A stretch of DNA of 64,000 nucleotides, from the NCBI GenBank assembly GCA_965208975.1, contig CBDBQH010000003.1:186001-250000 (forward strand), written 5' to 3'. The stretch's first letter is position 1; every line of letters begins with the position of its first letter. Source of the stretch: G963663315 sp965208975. Lineage in GTDB: Bacteria; Pseudomonadota; Gammaproteobacteria; Arenicellales; Poriferihabitantaceae. Of the stretch, positions 8,167 through 16,818 are shown in pieces. Made by a program: the position numbers and the translations under genes. Below the pieces are notes generated by a model. It was not told the DNA's origin and searched no databases. It saw only the letters and a list, made by a program, of their open reading frames with translations.

Positions 8167-9198
8167 TCACCGTCGATACGGATAGCGCTTCAGCCCTGCA
8201 TAAGCTTTGGCTTGCAGGCGCCCTCCATCAATGACCATCTTGATGTGATTGATTCCCATAAGCAGCCGGTAAGCGCCGTCTTTCCCATAGAGATTGTTGC
8301 ACTTCGGCCAGGACAAAAGCCCCTCGGCTTTTGCTGGCAGGCACAGGCCGGAATCAACCAGATGACGGATCAATCTGCGCCAGTCAGCCCTTGTAGTGGT
8401 GAGCCAGGAAGAAAGCAGCGCTTGATAATCAGCGCCGACACCTGTCGTCGGGTACATTTCAAAGCCCAGCCGAGGCAAGGCGCCATCCCCGGTGACATCG
8501 AAAGCTATCATAAAACGCTCCGACACATCCTCCATCGCGGACAGCAAGCGGCTTACCATCGACATGTCTCCAGGCCACTTGAGCCGATTGAGAAATGGCT
8601 CCACCTGAAGCCTTGCAACTTCCGCGACGACCAGCCGGATACACTTTGGCGCGCGTTGCGGCGGAGGGGCTGCGGCGAAAACCACCTTCGCTGTGGGGGG
8701 CAGCGCCGCGAAAGCGCGGCTCAGGGAGCGTTGCTCACAGCCATCGCCTCCTCCTGGAATACTTCCGAGCATTTGTGCAAGCCGGTCTGGATCGAACCCC
8801 CGTCCGCTGGACAAAAGCCCGCTCCCGGGACGTACATACACCGCCGGCGCCGCCTGTCGCCCCTCCGCAACGCCCACAATATCATACGCCAGCATCAACC
8901 AGTCATCGGCGGCGGACCACTCAGCCAGATAATCACCCAACCAGGCTTCTGTAGACGTTGCCGCTACCTGACCCGACTTACGGAAATGCCGGGCGACTGG
9001 CCCCGGATTAACGGCAACGGAAAAATCCGCAGCTGGCGCAGGCTCGTCCAGTTTCATCTCGAAACCGCACAAGCCAGCGGCGGCGGCGGCTGGCAAGTCT
9101 CCAACCCGTTCAAGCAGACGCTCCCAATCCCGCCCGGCGAGCAGGGATTCGGGAATCTGCGGACGCAATGCCTGCATCAGGCCGCGAAGCCGCGTCAT
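8167..9198 (-). CDS. Unknown protein at the end of the NHLP RiPP cluster
   Basis: 343 residues from the ATG at 9198, chosen because it overlaps the methyltransferase stop by 4 bp (ATGA). No catalytic motif is recognised. The N-terminal half is variable (Ala/Gly rich). The C-terminal half is more structured: PRLGFEMYPTTG, then a WRRLIRHLVDSGLC segment, LLSWPKCNN, and a terminal INHIKMVIDGG followed by KAYAGLKR. From memory such proteins recur beside NHLP-type bacteriocin transporters, but no function is known to me. It is the last gene of the minus-strand RiPP operon and is translationally coupled to the methyltransferase, so a role in maturation, immunity or scaffolding is inferred from position only. 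Confidence 0.6.
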   Translation of the reverse strand: MTRLRGLMQALRPQIPESLLAGRDWERLLERVGDLPAAAAAGLCGFEMKLDEPAPAADFSVAVNPGPVARHFRKSGQVAATSTEAWLGDYLAEWSAADDWLMLAYDIVGVAEGRQAAPAVYVRPGSGLLSSGRGFDPDRLAQMLGSIPGGGDGCEQRSLSRAFAALPPTAKVVFAAAPPPQRAPKCIRLVVAEVARLQVEPFLNRLKWPGDMSMVSRLLSAMEDVSERFMIAFDVTGDGALPRLGFEMYPTTGVGADYQALLSSWLTTTRADWRRLIRHLVDSGLCLPAKAEGLLSWPKCNNLYGKDGAYRLLMGINHIKMVIDGGRLQAKAYAGLKRYPYRR

Positions 9199-9980
9199 CC
9201 CATCGTCCTGATGGCGATAATTTCTCCCCACACAACAGGCAGGCTCGAAAACGCGCGAAAGCCTGGAAGACCGAATTCAACCTCTCTGGGCTTGGTGATA
9301 ACGGATGACGTGATATCCAGCGCCCATATACTTGAGAAACCGCTTTCCCTGATTGCGCATACCATCTCTTTCATGGTCGGTGTCCTGCAAACATTGATCC
9401 GGCGGAAATACTCTATTTCTTCAGCTTCCAATGCGTTCAATTCCCCTTCCCTGCAAAACACATCCTTGATGTATACACTACCTCCCACGCGCAACACTCT
9501 GGCCGTTTCACCAAAGAGCCGCCGGAGCGAAGAGGAATATCCCGCAGATTCCAGAAAGATGGCACGGTCAAATTTACAATCCGGGAATGGCAGCGCATGA
9601 TAGTTGCCAGCATGAATATGTACCCGATCACTGACCGGAGAGTGGTCAATCAGACGCTGGGCAATCTCCGCTTGATACGGGGAGATGGTTACTCCGTGAA
9701 TCTCAAGATCGGGAATATGCGTAGCTGCGTACAGGCTTGGTCCACCGACACCGCATCCGGCATCCAGCACCACCTCGCCACTTCTCAATCCGGCCCGACT
9801 CAGCAGGGCATGAGTACTTGCATCCAGCGACCAGCCGTCGAAATCCGGTGTACGAAATACGCCGGCCTGCATGGTGGTTCCAAACTTCAGATAATGGTCC
9901 GTCAACTCTTCCCAATGGCGAATCATGGCTTCCTCCCGCTGTAATTCATCCGTTGACTTTTTCTCGATCTGATCAGTCAT
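9195..9980 (-). CDS. Class I SAM-dependent methyltransferase (RiPP cluster)
   Basis: 261 residues from the ATG at 9980, preceded by GGATGG 7 bp upstream; the longer open frame to 10166 overlaps the oxygenase gene and is not needed. Motif I is VLDAGCGVGGPSLYAA around residue 80, followed by HGVTISPYQAEIAQ, PFPDCKFDRAIFLESAGYS and RVLRVGGSVYIKDVF. This is the UbiE/sterol and gamma-tocopherol methyltransferase-like fold, methylating small molecules or peptides at O, N or C. It directly follows a CmcJ/NvfI-like oxygenase and overlaps the unknown gene downstream, so it is presumably a tailoring enzyme of the peptide. The acceptor atom cannot be told. Confidence 0.85.
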   Translation of the reverse strand: MTDQIEKKSTDELQREEAMIRHWEELTDHYLKFGTTMQAGVFRTPDFDGWSLDASTHALLSRAGLRSGEVVLDAGCGVGGPSLYAATHIPDLEIHGVTISPYQAEIAQRLIDHSPVSDRVHIHAGNYHALPFPDCKFDRAIFLESAGYSSSLRRLFGETARVLRVGGSVYIKDVFCREGELNALEAEEIEYFRRINVCRTPTMKEMVCAIRESGFSSIWALDITSSVITKPREVEFGLPGFRAFSSLPVVWGEIIAIRTMG

Positions 9981-10008
9981 TATCAACCCATCCATCATAT
10001 TGCGGTTA

Positions 10009-10977
10009 TCACCATGTAGCGGCGCTACTTTCTTTGACTTCGCCTGTTTCCCCCTCAACACTGCGCCAGTCAAGCATCTCTTCGTGGCGCCAGTCCGAGA
10101 CGGAACCATCGCGATAAAGCTTCGGCACAGGGTCTTTGAATCGCGCGATTCTGCTGGCCCGCTCATGGTCTCTTTCCGGGAAAATCACCAGCGCCCGCGC
10201 CTCAACTGACTGTCTCAGTGGAGCGCCATCCGGCGTTTCCGGGTTCATGAAGGCCGTGTGAAAACTTGCGCGTAAAGCGGCATGACCCTGACGGCTATCG
10301 TACTGTTTGAAAATCAGCGCTTCATTCGGTCTCATGTTCGGAAAATAATACCAGCGCTGGGCCGTATTATAAATCAGCCGACAATCTACCAGACGTGTTT
10401 TTGGCTCGGTCTTCCGCCAGGCGTCGGCGTATACGATATCCTCGTCGGCAACCGTTCTGACATCACACAGAGCCAACGGCATGCCTTCGACTGTCTGCCC
10501 GGGGGACGTTGCGCGCCAGACAGTAAAAATGGCAAAGTGATGTCCGCCCGGCGCTTGTACCACATCTTCAATATAGGGGCACACGTCGGCATGGACAGAC
10601 TGTGCATAGGATTGGGCGCCGGTAAAGCCGGTACGAAACTCGTGCTGCACGGTTCGCGCCACCTGACACCGCACCGCAGTCTTCAACAATTTCTCGCAAT
10701 ACTCATAATAGCGTTGACTGACAAGCTCCCGCTCACCCAGGCCCATCCGGATTGGCGAGTCAAATAGCTGAAATCCCTCACATTCAAGTGTAGGGGGGGG
10801 GGAGCGCAAGCGAGCGTCATGAATACGGATACGATGACGAACGAACATCTCCCGCCGCGTGGTCATATCGGTAGTGGCCACAGGCGGCAGGCGGAACCCC
10901 CGCTGTTTCGGGTTAACAAAGACAGCATCCGCTACAACAAAGGACGTATCAGGCAGCAGACTACCGAACCCGCTCAT
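10009..10977 (-). CDS. CmcJ/NvfI-family oxygenase-like protein (RiPP tailoring candidate)
   Basis: 322 residues. Signatures of the CmcJ/NvfI group are present: HADVCPYIE (His and Asp of the metal site) near residue 133, FTVWRATSPGQTVEGMPLALCDVRTV, then YNTAQRWYYFPNMRPNEALIFKQYDS and a distal HTAF with RQSVEARALV. CmcJ acts with the methyltransferase CmcI in cephamycin 7-methoxylation, and NvfI is a 2-oxoglutarate-dependent oxygenase. Here too a methyltransferase gene follows. The gene starts 4 bp after the upstream ABC transporter stop, so it is in the RiPP operon. A run of ten C (minus strand) encoding Ser-Pro-Pro-Pro near residue 60 could slip and frameshift the gene. The oxygenase assignment is by family resemblance. 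Confidence 0.7.
   Translation of the reverse strand: MSGFGSLLPDTSFVVADAVFVNPKQRGFRLPPVATTDMTTRREMFVRHRIRIHDARLRSPPPTLECEGFQLFDSPIRMGLGERELVSQRYYEYCEKLLKTAVRCQVARTVQHEFRTGFTGAQSYAQSVHADVCPYIEDVVQAPGGHHFAIFTVWRATSPGQTVEGMPLALCDVRTVADEDIVYADAWRKTEPKTRLVDCRLIYNTAQRWYYFPNMRPNEALIFKQYDSRQGHAALRASFHTAFMNPETPDGAPLRQSVEARALVIFPERDHERASRIARFKDPVPKLYRDGSVSDWRHEEMLDWRSVEGETGEVKESSAATW
10793..10802. repeat. G10/C10 homopolymer inside the oxygenase gene
   Basis: Ten consecutive G on the plus strand, read as C10 in the oxygenase coding strand (Ser-Pro-Pro-Pro). A one-base slip would truncate most of the protein, so it is a candidate contingency tract. Confidence 0.8.
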
Positions 10978-10981
10978 CGTC

Positions 10982-13900
10982 TTATGCCATTTGTCGTAAG
11001 GCCAGATCGCGAAACGGTCCGTTTACCTGGATCAATTCATCGAATTTTCCGGATTGAGCCACCTTGCCATCCTGGAGGACGTAGATGCGGTTGGCCTTGC
11101 GGATCGTAGACAGGCGATGTGCAATAACAAAGCGTGTGCAGGTAGAGTTCTCGATGCTCTTCATGGTCTGTGCCTGACTTCGATTATCAAGCCAGCTGGT
11201 AGGCTCGTCAAGGAAAATGATGCGAGGATCGCGCACCAGCGCTGCGGCCAGTTCAATACGCTGGACTTGTCCACCGGAAAAAGTCGCCGAATTTTCACTT
11301 ACGGTTGTGTACAGACCCATCGGCATGTCGCGTATATCCTCTGCCACGGCTGCCATATCGGCGGCGCGCCAGGCGTCTTCTACCGTGAGCTCGTCATTCA
11401 CGCCGATGATGGCTTCCAGAATATTTCCTGATTGCAGGAAACCATCCTGCATGACCACGCCAGTCTGTGCGCGTACCGCGCCACGGTCCAGCTGGGCCAG
11501 ATTCTGCCCATCGTAATACACCGCGCCCGACGAAGGCGTTTCCAGTCCCAACGCCAGCCGGAACAGAGTACTTTTACCGGCGCCGGACTCACCAACAATC
11601 GCGACAAACTCGCCAATCTTCGCATGAATCGTGACATCCTGCAGCACGCTCACCTCCTGCCCCTGCCCGGAGTAACCGAAACTTATCTGGTCAAGAAGGA
11701 TCTCTCCCGCCAGCTGATGCCGAATGCCACGCCGGCAACCATCATCCGTCGGGCTTGCAAGCACAGGCTCGACCTGTCCACAGGCTGGCGCGATCAATGC
11801 GATAGCGCGCACCGAGTTACCCAGAGTAATGGTTGACATGCTGAAAATCATGGCTGCGGTATGAACAGCGATAAAGTGGGCGGTTTCAAATCCGCCGCCA
11901 CGCCAGACCACCATGGCGAACAGGATGGCGCTGGCAAAAGCGGGCGCAGCCGCGCAAAAAGCGGCAAGATGTTCGCTGAGGGCGGACAGCCTGATCCCGG
12001 TTTGCTTCTGCTCACGATACTTTTCCGCCCAGGCTGCGAATGCCGAGTCTTCCGCCCCACTTGCGCGTAACTTCGAAATGCCACTGATAAACTGATGAAT
12101 GGCTCTGGCAAGTTGCCGTGAGGTTGCCAGATAGTGGCGCTGGGGCGCTACATGAAGAATACAGGATATGACTGTCACAGCGAGGAGCAGTACGCCAAAG
12201 CAAGCAACAGCCAGACCCAGCCCGGCATCGTAAAAAAACAACAGCCCCAGGGCCGGCAGCAAGAAAAAACTGGATAATACGCCGTCGGCGGTAACGCCCG
12301 AGACGTGATCCCGGATGTCCTGAAATATCATGGCTCTGGCCGCCAGATCACCGGTACTGTAGCGGCGGAAAAAGCCCGGGCGCAAGCGCATCAATCGATC
12401 CCATATCACGGCTCCAAACCGTGCAGCCAGACGCCCCTCCAACCGCATCAAGGCCGTGCCACGAAGTATATGGAACAGGGCTGAAACAAAAGCAAGCCCT
12501 GTCAACAAGGCGGATAACTGAAACAAACCAGCCGCATCGCCGCCGGGAATCATGGTTCCGATCAACCAGTTTACTGCAACGACCGGCGCCAGCGTCAGCG
12601 CTCCGGCGCCAAGTCCCATCAATACCAACAGAGTCATATCGGTTGCCAGCATGGCGCTGGCGGCGCGCAACAAATCGCCCAGGCCAGCGACGCCTCCGGC
12701 CAGCCGTGGATAAAACAGGCAGGCATCGCGCAGCTGATGGGTAGAATCGGCATCCGCCCGGCTGGACTTTCCCGTCGCCGGATCCACGATCCGGTATTGC
12801 CCGGCATGACCCGGCATCAATACCACCGCTTGCTTGTCAACACGGCGAAAAGCCAGCATGGCGCCACTGTCTCCGAGCCACCAATGGTCTTCCGCAACCA
12901 GACGCACTCGCCGTGAGCGCACACCGGAAGCCTCGCAGAAATCCCGTAAAGTCGGCTCGGACTTATCCGCCATATCCGGCATCCGGAATTCCAGCCCCTC
13001 GCGTTCACCAATAATCCCCAGCGCCTTCCCAAGCAGGGTCTCCCCATCCTCGATTCTCGTCCCGGCATTCCTGCCCGTCAGCGCTGCCAGACTTTCTCTG
13101 GCGCGAATCTTTGCGCGGCGGCGTTGAGAGGTTTGCACAACTTGCCGGCCGGCCTCGTCAACCAGCAGCAAGCGCCGATTCAGTGACTCGGCCATGAGGG
13201 CCAGACGATGAAATTCCGGCAACGCCTGCATGAGCAGCTTGCCGATGTCAAGGTCGCCGGTGGCCATACAGGCCAACCCTTCAGTCGCATAAATTCTGAT
13301 CCAGGAATCTCCAGCGACTGGAATCATTCCTGAACTCCCGCTATCAGCGGCAACCAAATCGAGAAAAGTGGCGTCCAATCCATCGGCGACAATCCACTTC
13401 ACGCCCTGGGCCGCCGCGGCAATCCCGCTTTCCACCTTACCACCCACGGCAAGCTGAAACTCAATACGTGGACGCCCCTCCATTTCACGCGCTACTGAAG
13501 AAGCGAAGCCTTCGATCCAGCGATCTGTTTGCGCCACCACATCGTGCAAGAGTGATTCTGTATCGCGCGACCGCTCCAGCGCGGCGAGCAGACTGCTACG
13601 CAAAAACACACGCACCCGGGTTCCCTCCAGGCCTTTGGCGACCAGTCTGATAGAATGACCGTCCCCGGCGGCGCCGAATGCCAGCTGGCCCGGCCCAAGG
13701 CGCATGACATGCCGGAAGGGTGAGCGCATACGACCACCATCGAATTCGGCGGCAAGCACATCAACCGCTCCACTTTCGACCAGCCAGATCACATCGGTAT
13801 CGTTCATGTAGAGTGGACGGTTTGCAGCGGCGCTCACGACATCACCATTTGCCACGGCGAAAGTCATGAGCGTCTCACCGCCTGTCTGCTCACTCGCCAT
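10982..13900 (-). CDS. NHLP-type bacteriocin export ABC transporter, permease/ATPase subunit
   Basis: 972 residues. The first ~400 residues form the long non-peptidase N-terminal region typical of the second NHLM transporter gene (cyclic-nucleotide-binding-like part, PLYMNDTDVIWLVESG). A six-helix exporter membrane domain follows (about residues 410-690). The ATPase domain has Walker A GESGAGKSTLF, signature FSGGQVQRIELAAAL, Walker B IIFLDEPTSWLD and H-loop VIAHRLSTI. No C39 peptidase triad is seen. It overlaps the peptidase-transporter gene by 11 bp (or starts at an internal ATG at 13867), so the two probably form a heterodimeric exporter for the cleaved peptide. Confidence 0.92.
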   Translation of the reverse strand: MASEQTGGETLMTFAVANGDVVSAAANRPLYMNDTDVIWLVESGAVDVLAAEFDGGRMRSPFRHVMRLGPGQLAFGAAGDGHSIRLVAKGLEGTRVRVFLRSSLLAALERSRDTESLLHDVVAQTDRWIEGFASSVAREMEGRPRIEFQLAVGGKVESGIAAAAQGVKWIVADGLDATFLDLVAADSGSSGMIPVAGDSWIRIYATEGLACMATGDLDIGKLLMQALPEFHRLALMAESLNRRLLLVDEAGRQVVQTSQRRRAKIRARESLAALTGRNAGTRIEDGETLLGKALGIIGEREGLEFRMPDMADKSEPTLRDFCEASGVRSRRVRLVAEDHWWLGDSGAMLAFRRVDKQAVVLMPGHAGQYRIVDPATGKSSRADADSTHQLRDACLFYPRLAGGVAGLGDLLRAASAMLATDMTLLVLMGLGAGALTLAPVVAVNWLIGTMIPGGDAAGLFQLSALLTGLAFVSALFHILRGTALMRLEGRLAARFGAVIWDRLMRLRPGFFRRYSTGDLAARAMIFQDIRDHVSGVTADGVLSSFFLLPALGLLFFYDAGLGLAVACFGVLLLAVTVISCILHVAPQRHYLATSRQLARAIHQFISGISKLRASGAEDSAFAAWAEKYREQKQTGIRLSALSEHLAAFCAAAPAFASAILFAMVVWRGGGFETAHFIAVHTAAMIFSMSTITLGNSVRAIALIAPACGQVEPVLASPTDDGCRRGIRHQLAGEILLDQISFGYSGQGQEVSVLQDVTIHAKIGEFVAIVGESGAGKSTLFRLALGLETPSSGAVYYDGQNLAQLDRGAVRAQTGVVMQDGFLQSGNILEAIIGVNDELTVEDAWRAADMAAVAEDIRDMPMGLYTTVSENSATFSGGQVQRIELAAALVRDPRIIFLDEPTSWLDNRSQAQTMKSIENSTCTRFVIAHRLSTIRKANRIYVLQDGKVAQSGKFDELIQVNGPFRDLALRQMA

Positions 13901-16073
13901 TCATCAAGCCGTGGTAAACGCTGCCTTCAACACAAAGTTCATCGTGGGTGCCCTCTTCTGCAATGCAACCGCGCTCCATAACAACAATCCGGTCGGCGTC
14001 ACGAATCGTACTCAACCGATGAGCAATAATCAGACAAGAGCAACCGCGGCGACGAAGCCGATCATCGATCAGCAACTCGGTGGTCACATCCAGAGCGCTG
14101 GTCGCCTCATCAAGAATCAGTACCGAGGGATTGCCGACCAGGGCCCTGGCTATCTCCAGCTGCTGTCGCTGCCCGCCGCTGAAGTTGCGTCCTCCTTCTT
14201 CAATACCTGATTCATAGTCCGCCGGACGACTCATGATTTCGTCGTGGATAGCCGCGTCCTGAGCAGCCGCCGTAAGGAACTGGTCCGGGGTAGTTGCATC
14301 CCACATGGTGAGATTATCCCGTATAGTGGCCGCAAAAAGTATCGGGCGCTGAGCGACAATGGCCACGGACCTGCAGAACACCTGCCGGGGAATCTCTGCC
14401 AGGGGGTAACCATCGTACAGAATCTCTCCGCGCCATGGCGAATGCAATCCAGCCGCCAATAGCGCCAGGGTAGACTTCCCCGACCCACTCGACCCAACGA
14501 TGGCAACACGCTGGCCGGGCTCAATAATCAGATTGAAGTCCTTGATCAGAGGCGTGTGATTACGCTGGAATCCGAAACTGACGCGCCGAATTTCCAGACC
14601 TCCAATCAGTCGCAAGCGTCCGTCCAAAGCGACCACTTCCTTTTTTCGGGCAGCGCCATAATCCCCATCATCCGGATTGATGAGTGTGTCCTGCGGAGAA
14701 TTGAAAACATCCTCCATTCTCACCAGGTCCGCTTCCAGGGTTTCAAACAGGTCGGAAAGCTGGGCGATTCCGGCGACCGGGCGGATGAAATTACCAGCCA
14801 GGATATAAAAACCCATCAAGGAGCCAATCGTCATTTCGCCAGCCATCAGCCGCCAGCCGCCCATGCCAAATACCAGGGCCGCGGCCAGTATCTGGAATAA
14901 TCCAGGCAGTGACGCCGCCACGTGACCAAATTCCACAAATTTCTGACGCGCGGTGAGTTCACGGGCCTGTCTGCCGCTCCAGCGGGAAAAGAAATCGTTT
15001 TCCCGCCCCGTCGCCTGTAGGGATTCGATCATCTTCAGCCCCGCAGCGCCCATCCCCGCCAACATCCCCTGTTCGCGTCGCAGCCGGTGATTGTGGTCCC
15101 GGCGGAAACTGCTTAATGTCCGGGTCATGAAAATGCAAAGAACTCCCAGACCCGCCATGACCAGCGCCAGCAGTGCGTCCAGGTAAAACATGACGGCCAG
15201 AAACGCGGTGGCCATAATCAGATCGACGGCCAGCCGTCCGAGTTGTCCGGCGCCCGTTTCAGCAACCTGGTCAATCAGGCGCAGGCGCATCGCAAGATCG
15301 TCAGCAAAGCGATGGGAAAAAAACCGCATGGGAAGCCGTAGCAGACGCTCCAGATAGCGATCAGACTGGGTGATCGACAGCTGCAGAACCAGTTCTCGCA
15401 ACGTTCGTAATTGCAACCAGGTCAGCGCCCAGACCAGACCGCCGACAGCGAACATCGCCAGGGACAGCGACAGCCCCAAGTCCGGCTGGCCAGCCACCAG
15501 CGCCCGGTCCACGAACAATGCGAACAAAATCGGCAAGGCCAGAGAGACCAGCGCCAGCAGCAGACCATAAACGGCCACTCGCGCCATCAGGGCATGGCGC
15601 CCCCGCAGCCACGGCCACAAGCGGCGAATGATGCCCGGGGGCTCCTGGGTGGCGCTGAAATCCGCCCCCGGTTCCAGCACAAGTCCCACGCCAGTGTAAT
15701 CGCGATTAAAGACATCCGCGCCAACCATACGATGCCCCTGGGCAGGATCGTTCAGATAAAACCGATCATCCTTGATCCGTTCCAGAACCACAAAATGATT
15801 GAACCCCCAGAACAGGATCATTGGCAGGGGCAACTTCGACAACCGCTGGATATCGCTACTGTGGCCAGTAGCGGTCATCCCGTATTTTCGGGCAGCGAGC
15901 GCCACATCCTCAAGGTTGGAGCCATCACGTCCTACATGGCAATCCTCGCGCAGCTGTTCCAGCGACTGCCAGCATCCGTAATGGGAAAGCACAATTCGCA
16001 GGCAGGCGGCGCCGCAATCGGTAGCCGCCATCTGCATGCACAGGGGAGTCCGGCGGCGCCACAACCAGCGCAT
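13890..16073 (-). CDS. NHLP-type bacteriocin export ABC transporter with C39 peptidase
   Basis: About 727 residues from the ATG at 16073 (the frame stays open to a TTG at 16094, but that has GAGAGG only 1 bp before it). The N-terminal C39 peptidase domain carries the Cys in MAATDCGAACLRIVL, the His in NHFVVLE and the Asp in YLNDPAQGH. A six-helix membrane domain follows, then an ATPase with GSSGSGKSTLA, FSGGQRQQLEIARALV, VLILDEATSALD and IIAHRLSTI. It cleaves leaders after a double glycine and exports the core. The precursor upstream ends its leader in GG, matching this specificity. Only a 57-codon HlyD stub lies between the precursor and this gene. Confidence 0.93.
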   Translation of the reverse strand: MRWLWRRRTPLCMQMAATDCGAACLRIVLSHYGCWQSLEQLREDCHVGRDGSNLEDVALAARKYGMTATGHSSDIQRLSKLPLPMILFWGFNHFVVLERIKDDRFYLNDPAQGHRMVGADVFNRDYTGVGLVLEPGADFSATQEPPGIIRRLWPWLRGRHALMARVAVYGLLLALVSLALPILFALFVDRALVAGQPDLGLSLSLAMFAVGGLVWALTWLQLRTLRELVLQLSITQSDRYLERLLRLPMRFFSHRFADDLAMRLRLIDQVAETGAGQLGRLAVDLIMATAFLAVMFYLDALLALVMAGLGVLCIFMTRTLSSFRRDHNHRLRREQGMLAGMGAAGLKMIESLQATGRENDFFSRWSGRQARELTARQKFVEFGHVAASLPGLFQILAAALVFGMGGWRLMAGEMTIGSLMGFYILAGNFIRPVAGIAQLSDLFETLEADLVRMEDVFNSPQDTLINPDDGDYGAARKKEVVALDGRLRLIGGLEIRRVSFGFQRNHTPLIKDFNLIIEPGQRVAIVGSSGSGKSTLALLAAGLHSPWRGEILYDGYPLAEIPRQVFCRSVAIVAQRPILFAATIRDNLTMWDATTPDQFLTAAAQDAAIHDEIMSRPADYESGIEEGGRNFSGGQRQQLEIARALVGNPSVLILDEATSALDVTTELLIDDRLRRRGCSCLIIAHRLSTIRDADRIVVMERGCIAEEGTHDELCVEGSVYHGLMNGE

Positions 16074-16133
16074 CCGAAAAGGGAAAGCAAACAAACCTCT
16101 CGACTCTGTCAGCTTTGCTCCTGGCGCCCGTGA

Positions 16134-16307
16134 TCAAGCGACAAGCGTGACCCAGCCAGTCAGACCTGCCAATAAGACCAGGAGCGCCACCCGGAATATC
16201 CGCTCGCATGGAGCGGTTACCCGTAGTAAATCGTCAAGCGCTTCCGGTCGGGCGCTACGGATCAGGGATTCCTTGCGGAATATCGCCCTGCCACTCCGGG
16301 TAACCAT
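16134..16307 (-). pseudogene. N-terminal stub of the NHLM HlyD-family secretion protein (57 aa)
   Basis: This short frame reads MVTRSGRAIFRKESL, then RPEALDDLLRVTAP, then one membrane segment (FRVALLVLLAGLTGWVTLVA) and a TGA. This is the characteristic beginning of the NHLM-system membrane-fusion protein (FRKEALERLSSPEQLDQLLRVT-like, then a TM helix), which normally continues for ~350 more residues of periplasmic coiled coil and barrel. The stop falls straight after the membrane helix, and the transporter gene begins 60 bp later; no HlyD continuation is visible in any frame there. The simplest view is a deletion of the periplasmic part. Because frame and start are intact, a working mini-protein cannot be excluded. 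An in-frame TAA lies 9 bp before the ATG. Confidence 0.65.
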
Positions 16308-16361
16308 AAAATAACGTTACGCCGTAGTGTGAGCAACTGCTGTGCGAATTCGCGATTCCTG

Positions 16362-16625
16362 TTACCAGGAATCTCCACCGGGCGCAAAGCCTCCGGATGC
16401 GTCTCGCAGTTCCTGATCGGAAAGGCGACCGCCCGCCGGCGGCAAGACCAGATGAAAGTCAGTGGCGCCTTCCTCGTGGACGTGAATGGCAAAGGATTCC
16501 GGAACCGTCAATCCGGTGGCATCCTGAATCGCGCTTCGCGGGTCATCAAGAAGTCTGGCGCGGAACGCCTCGTCTTCATCTACTCTTGATCGAATCTGAG
16601 CTTCAATTTCTTGTGATGTCTGCAT
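16362..16625 (-). CDS. NHLP (nitrile hydratase leader peptide) family RiPP precursor
   Basis: 87 residues. The leader resembles the alpha subunit of nitrile hydratase: QEIEAQIRSRVDEDEAFRARLLDDPRSAIQ near the start, then LTVPESFAIHVHEEG and FHLVLPP, the last typical of these leaders. It closes with LSDQELRDASGG. Cleavage after this GG by the C39 transporter would leave an 8-residue core, FAPGGDSW. A second GG inside the core could give an even shorter product (DSW). It is the first gene of the minus-strand cluster, with a GGGGA ribosome site 9 bp before the ATG. No LanM, YcaO or radical SAM gene is in the cluster; the only tailoring candidates are the oxygenase and the methyltransferase. Confidence 0.9.
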   Translation of the reverse strand: MQTSQEIEAQIRSRVDEDEAFRARLLDDPRSAIQDATGLTVPESFAIHVHEEGATDFHLVLPPAGGRLSDQELRDASGGFAPGGDSW

Positions 16626-16664
16626 GTGACTGTATCCCCATTTATGAGTTGAATATTATCCCTG

Positions 16665-16692
16665 ATTATAAGCCTTGTTGACTGATATGCAA
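16665..16692 (-). promoter_or_regulatory. Candidate promoter of the RiPP operon
   Basis: Minus-strand TTGCAT, 16 bp, then a perfect TATAAT, 39 bp before the precursor ATG. It lies in the divergent gap to the hydroxylase gene. Confidence 0.45.
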
Positions 16693-16761
16693 AAAGATTT
16701 CAATACTTCGACAAAAAATAATAACCATCGGCCCGGACACAAAAACGGACACAAAAAATTA

Positions 16762-16790
16762 TTGACGCTCAATCCATCACCATGATAGAT
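16762..16790 (+). promoter_or_regulatory. Candidate promoter of the membrane hydroxylase gene
   Basis: TTGACG at 16762-16767 followed after 16-17 bp by a weak GATAGAT box. A GAGGA ribosome site at 16811-16815 precedes the ATG at 16819. Confidence 0.35.
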
Positions 16791-16818
16791 TGCGTCCCGA
16801 ACTGATACCCGAGGACGA

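Noticed and set aside
8008..9600. A 530-codon plus-strand open frame opposite recJ, the unknown NHLP gene and the methyltransferase
   Set aside because: It spans several well-supported minus-strand genes and has no recognisable domain; a shadow of high-GC antisense sequence.
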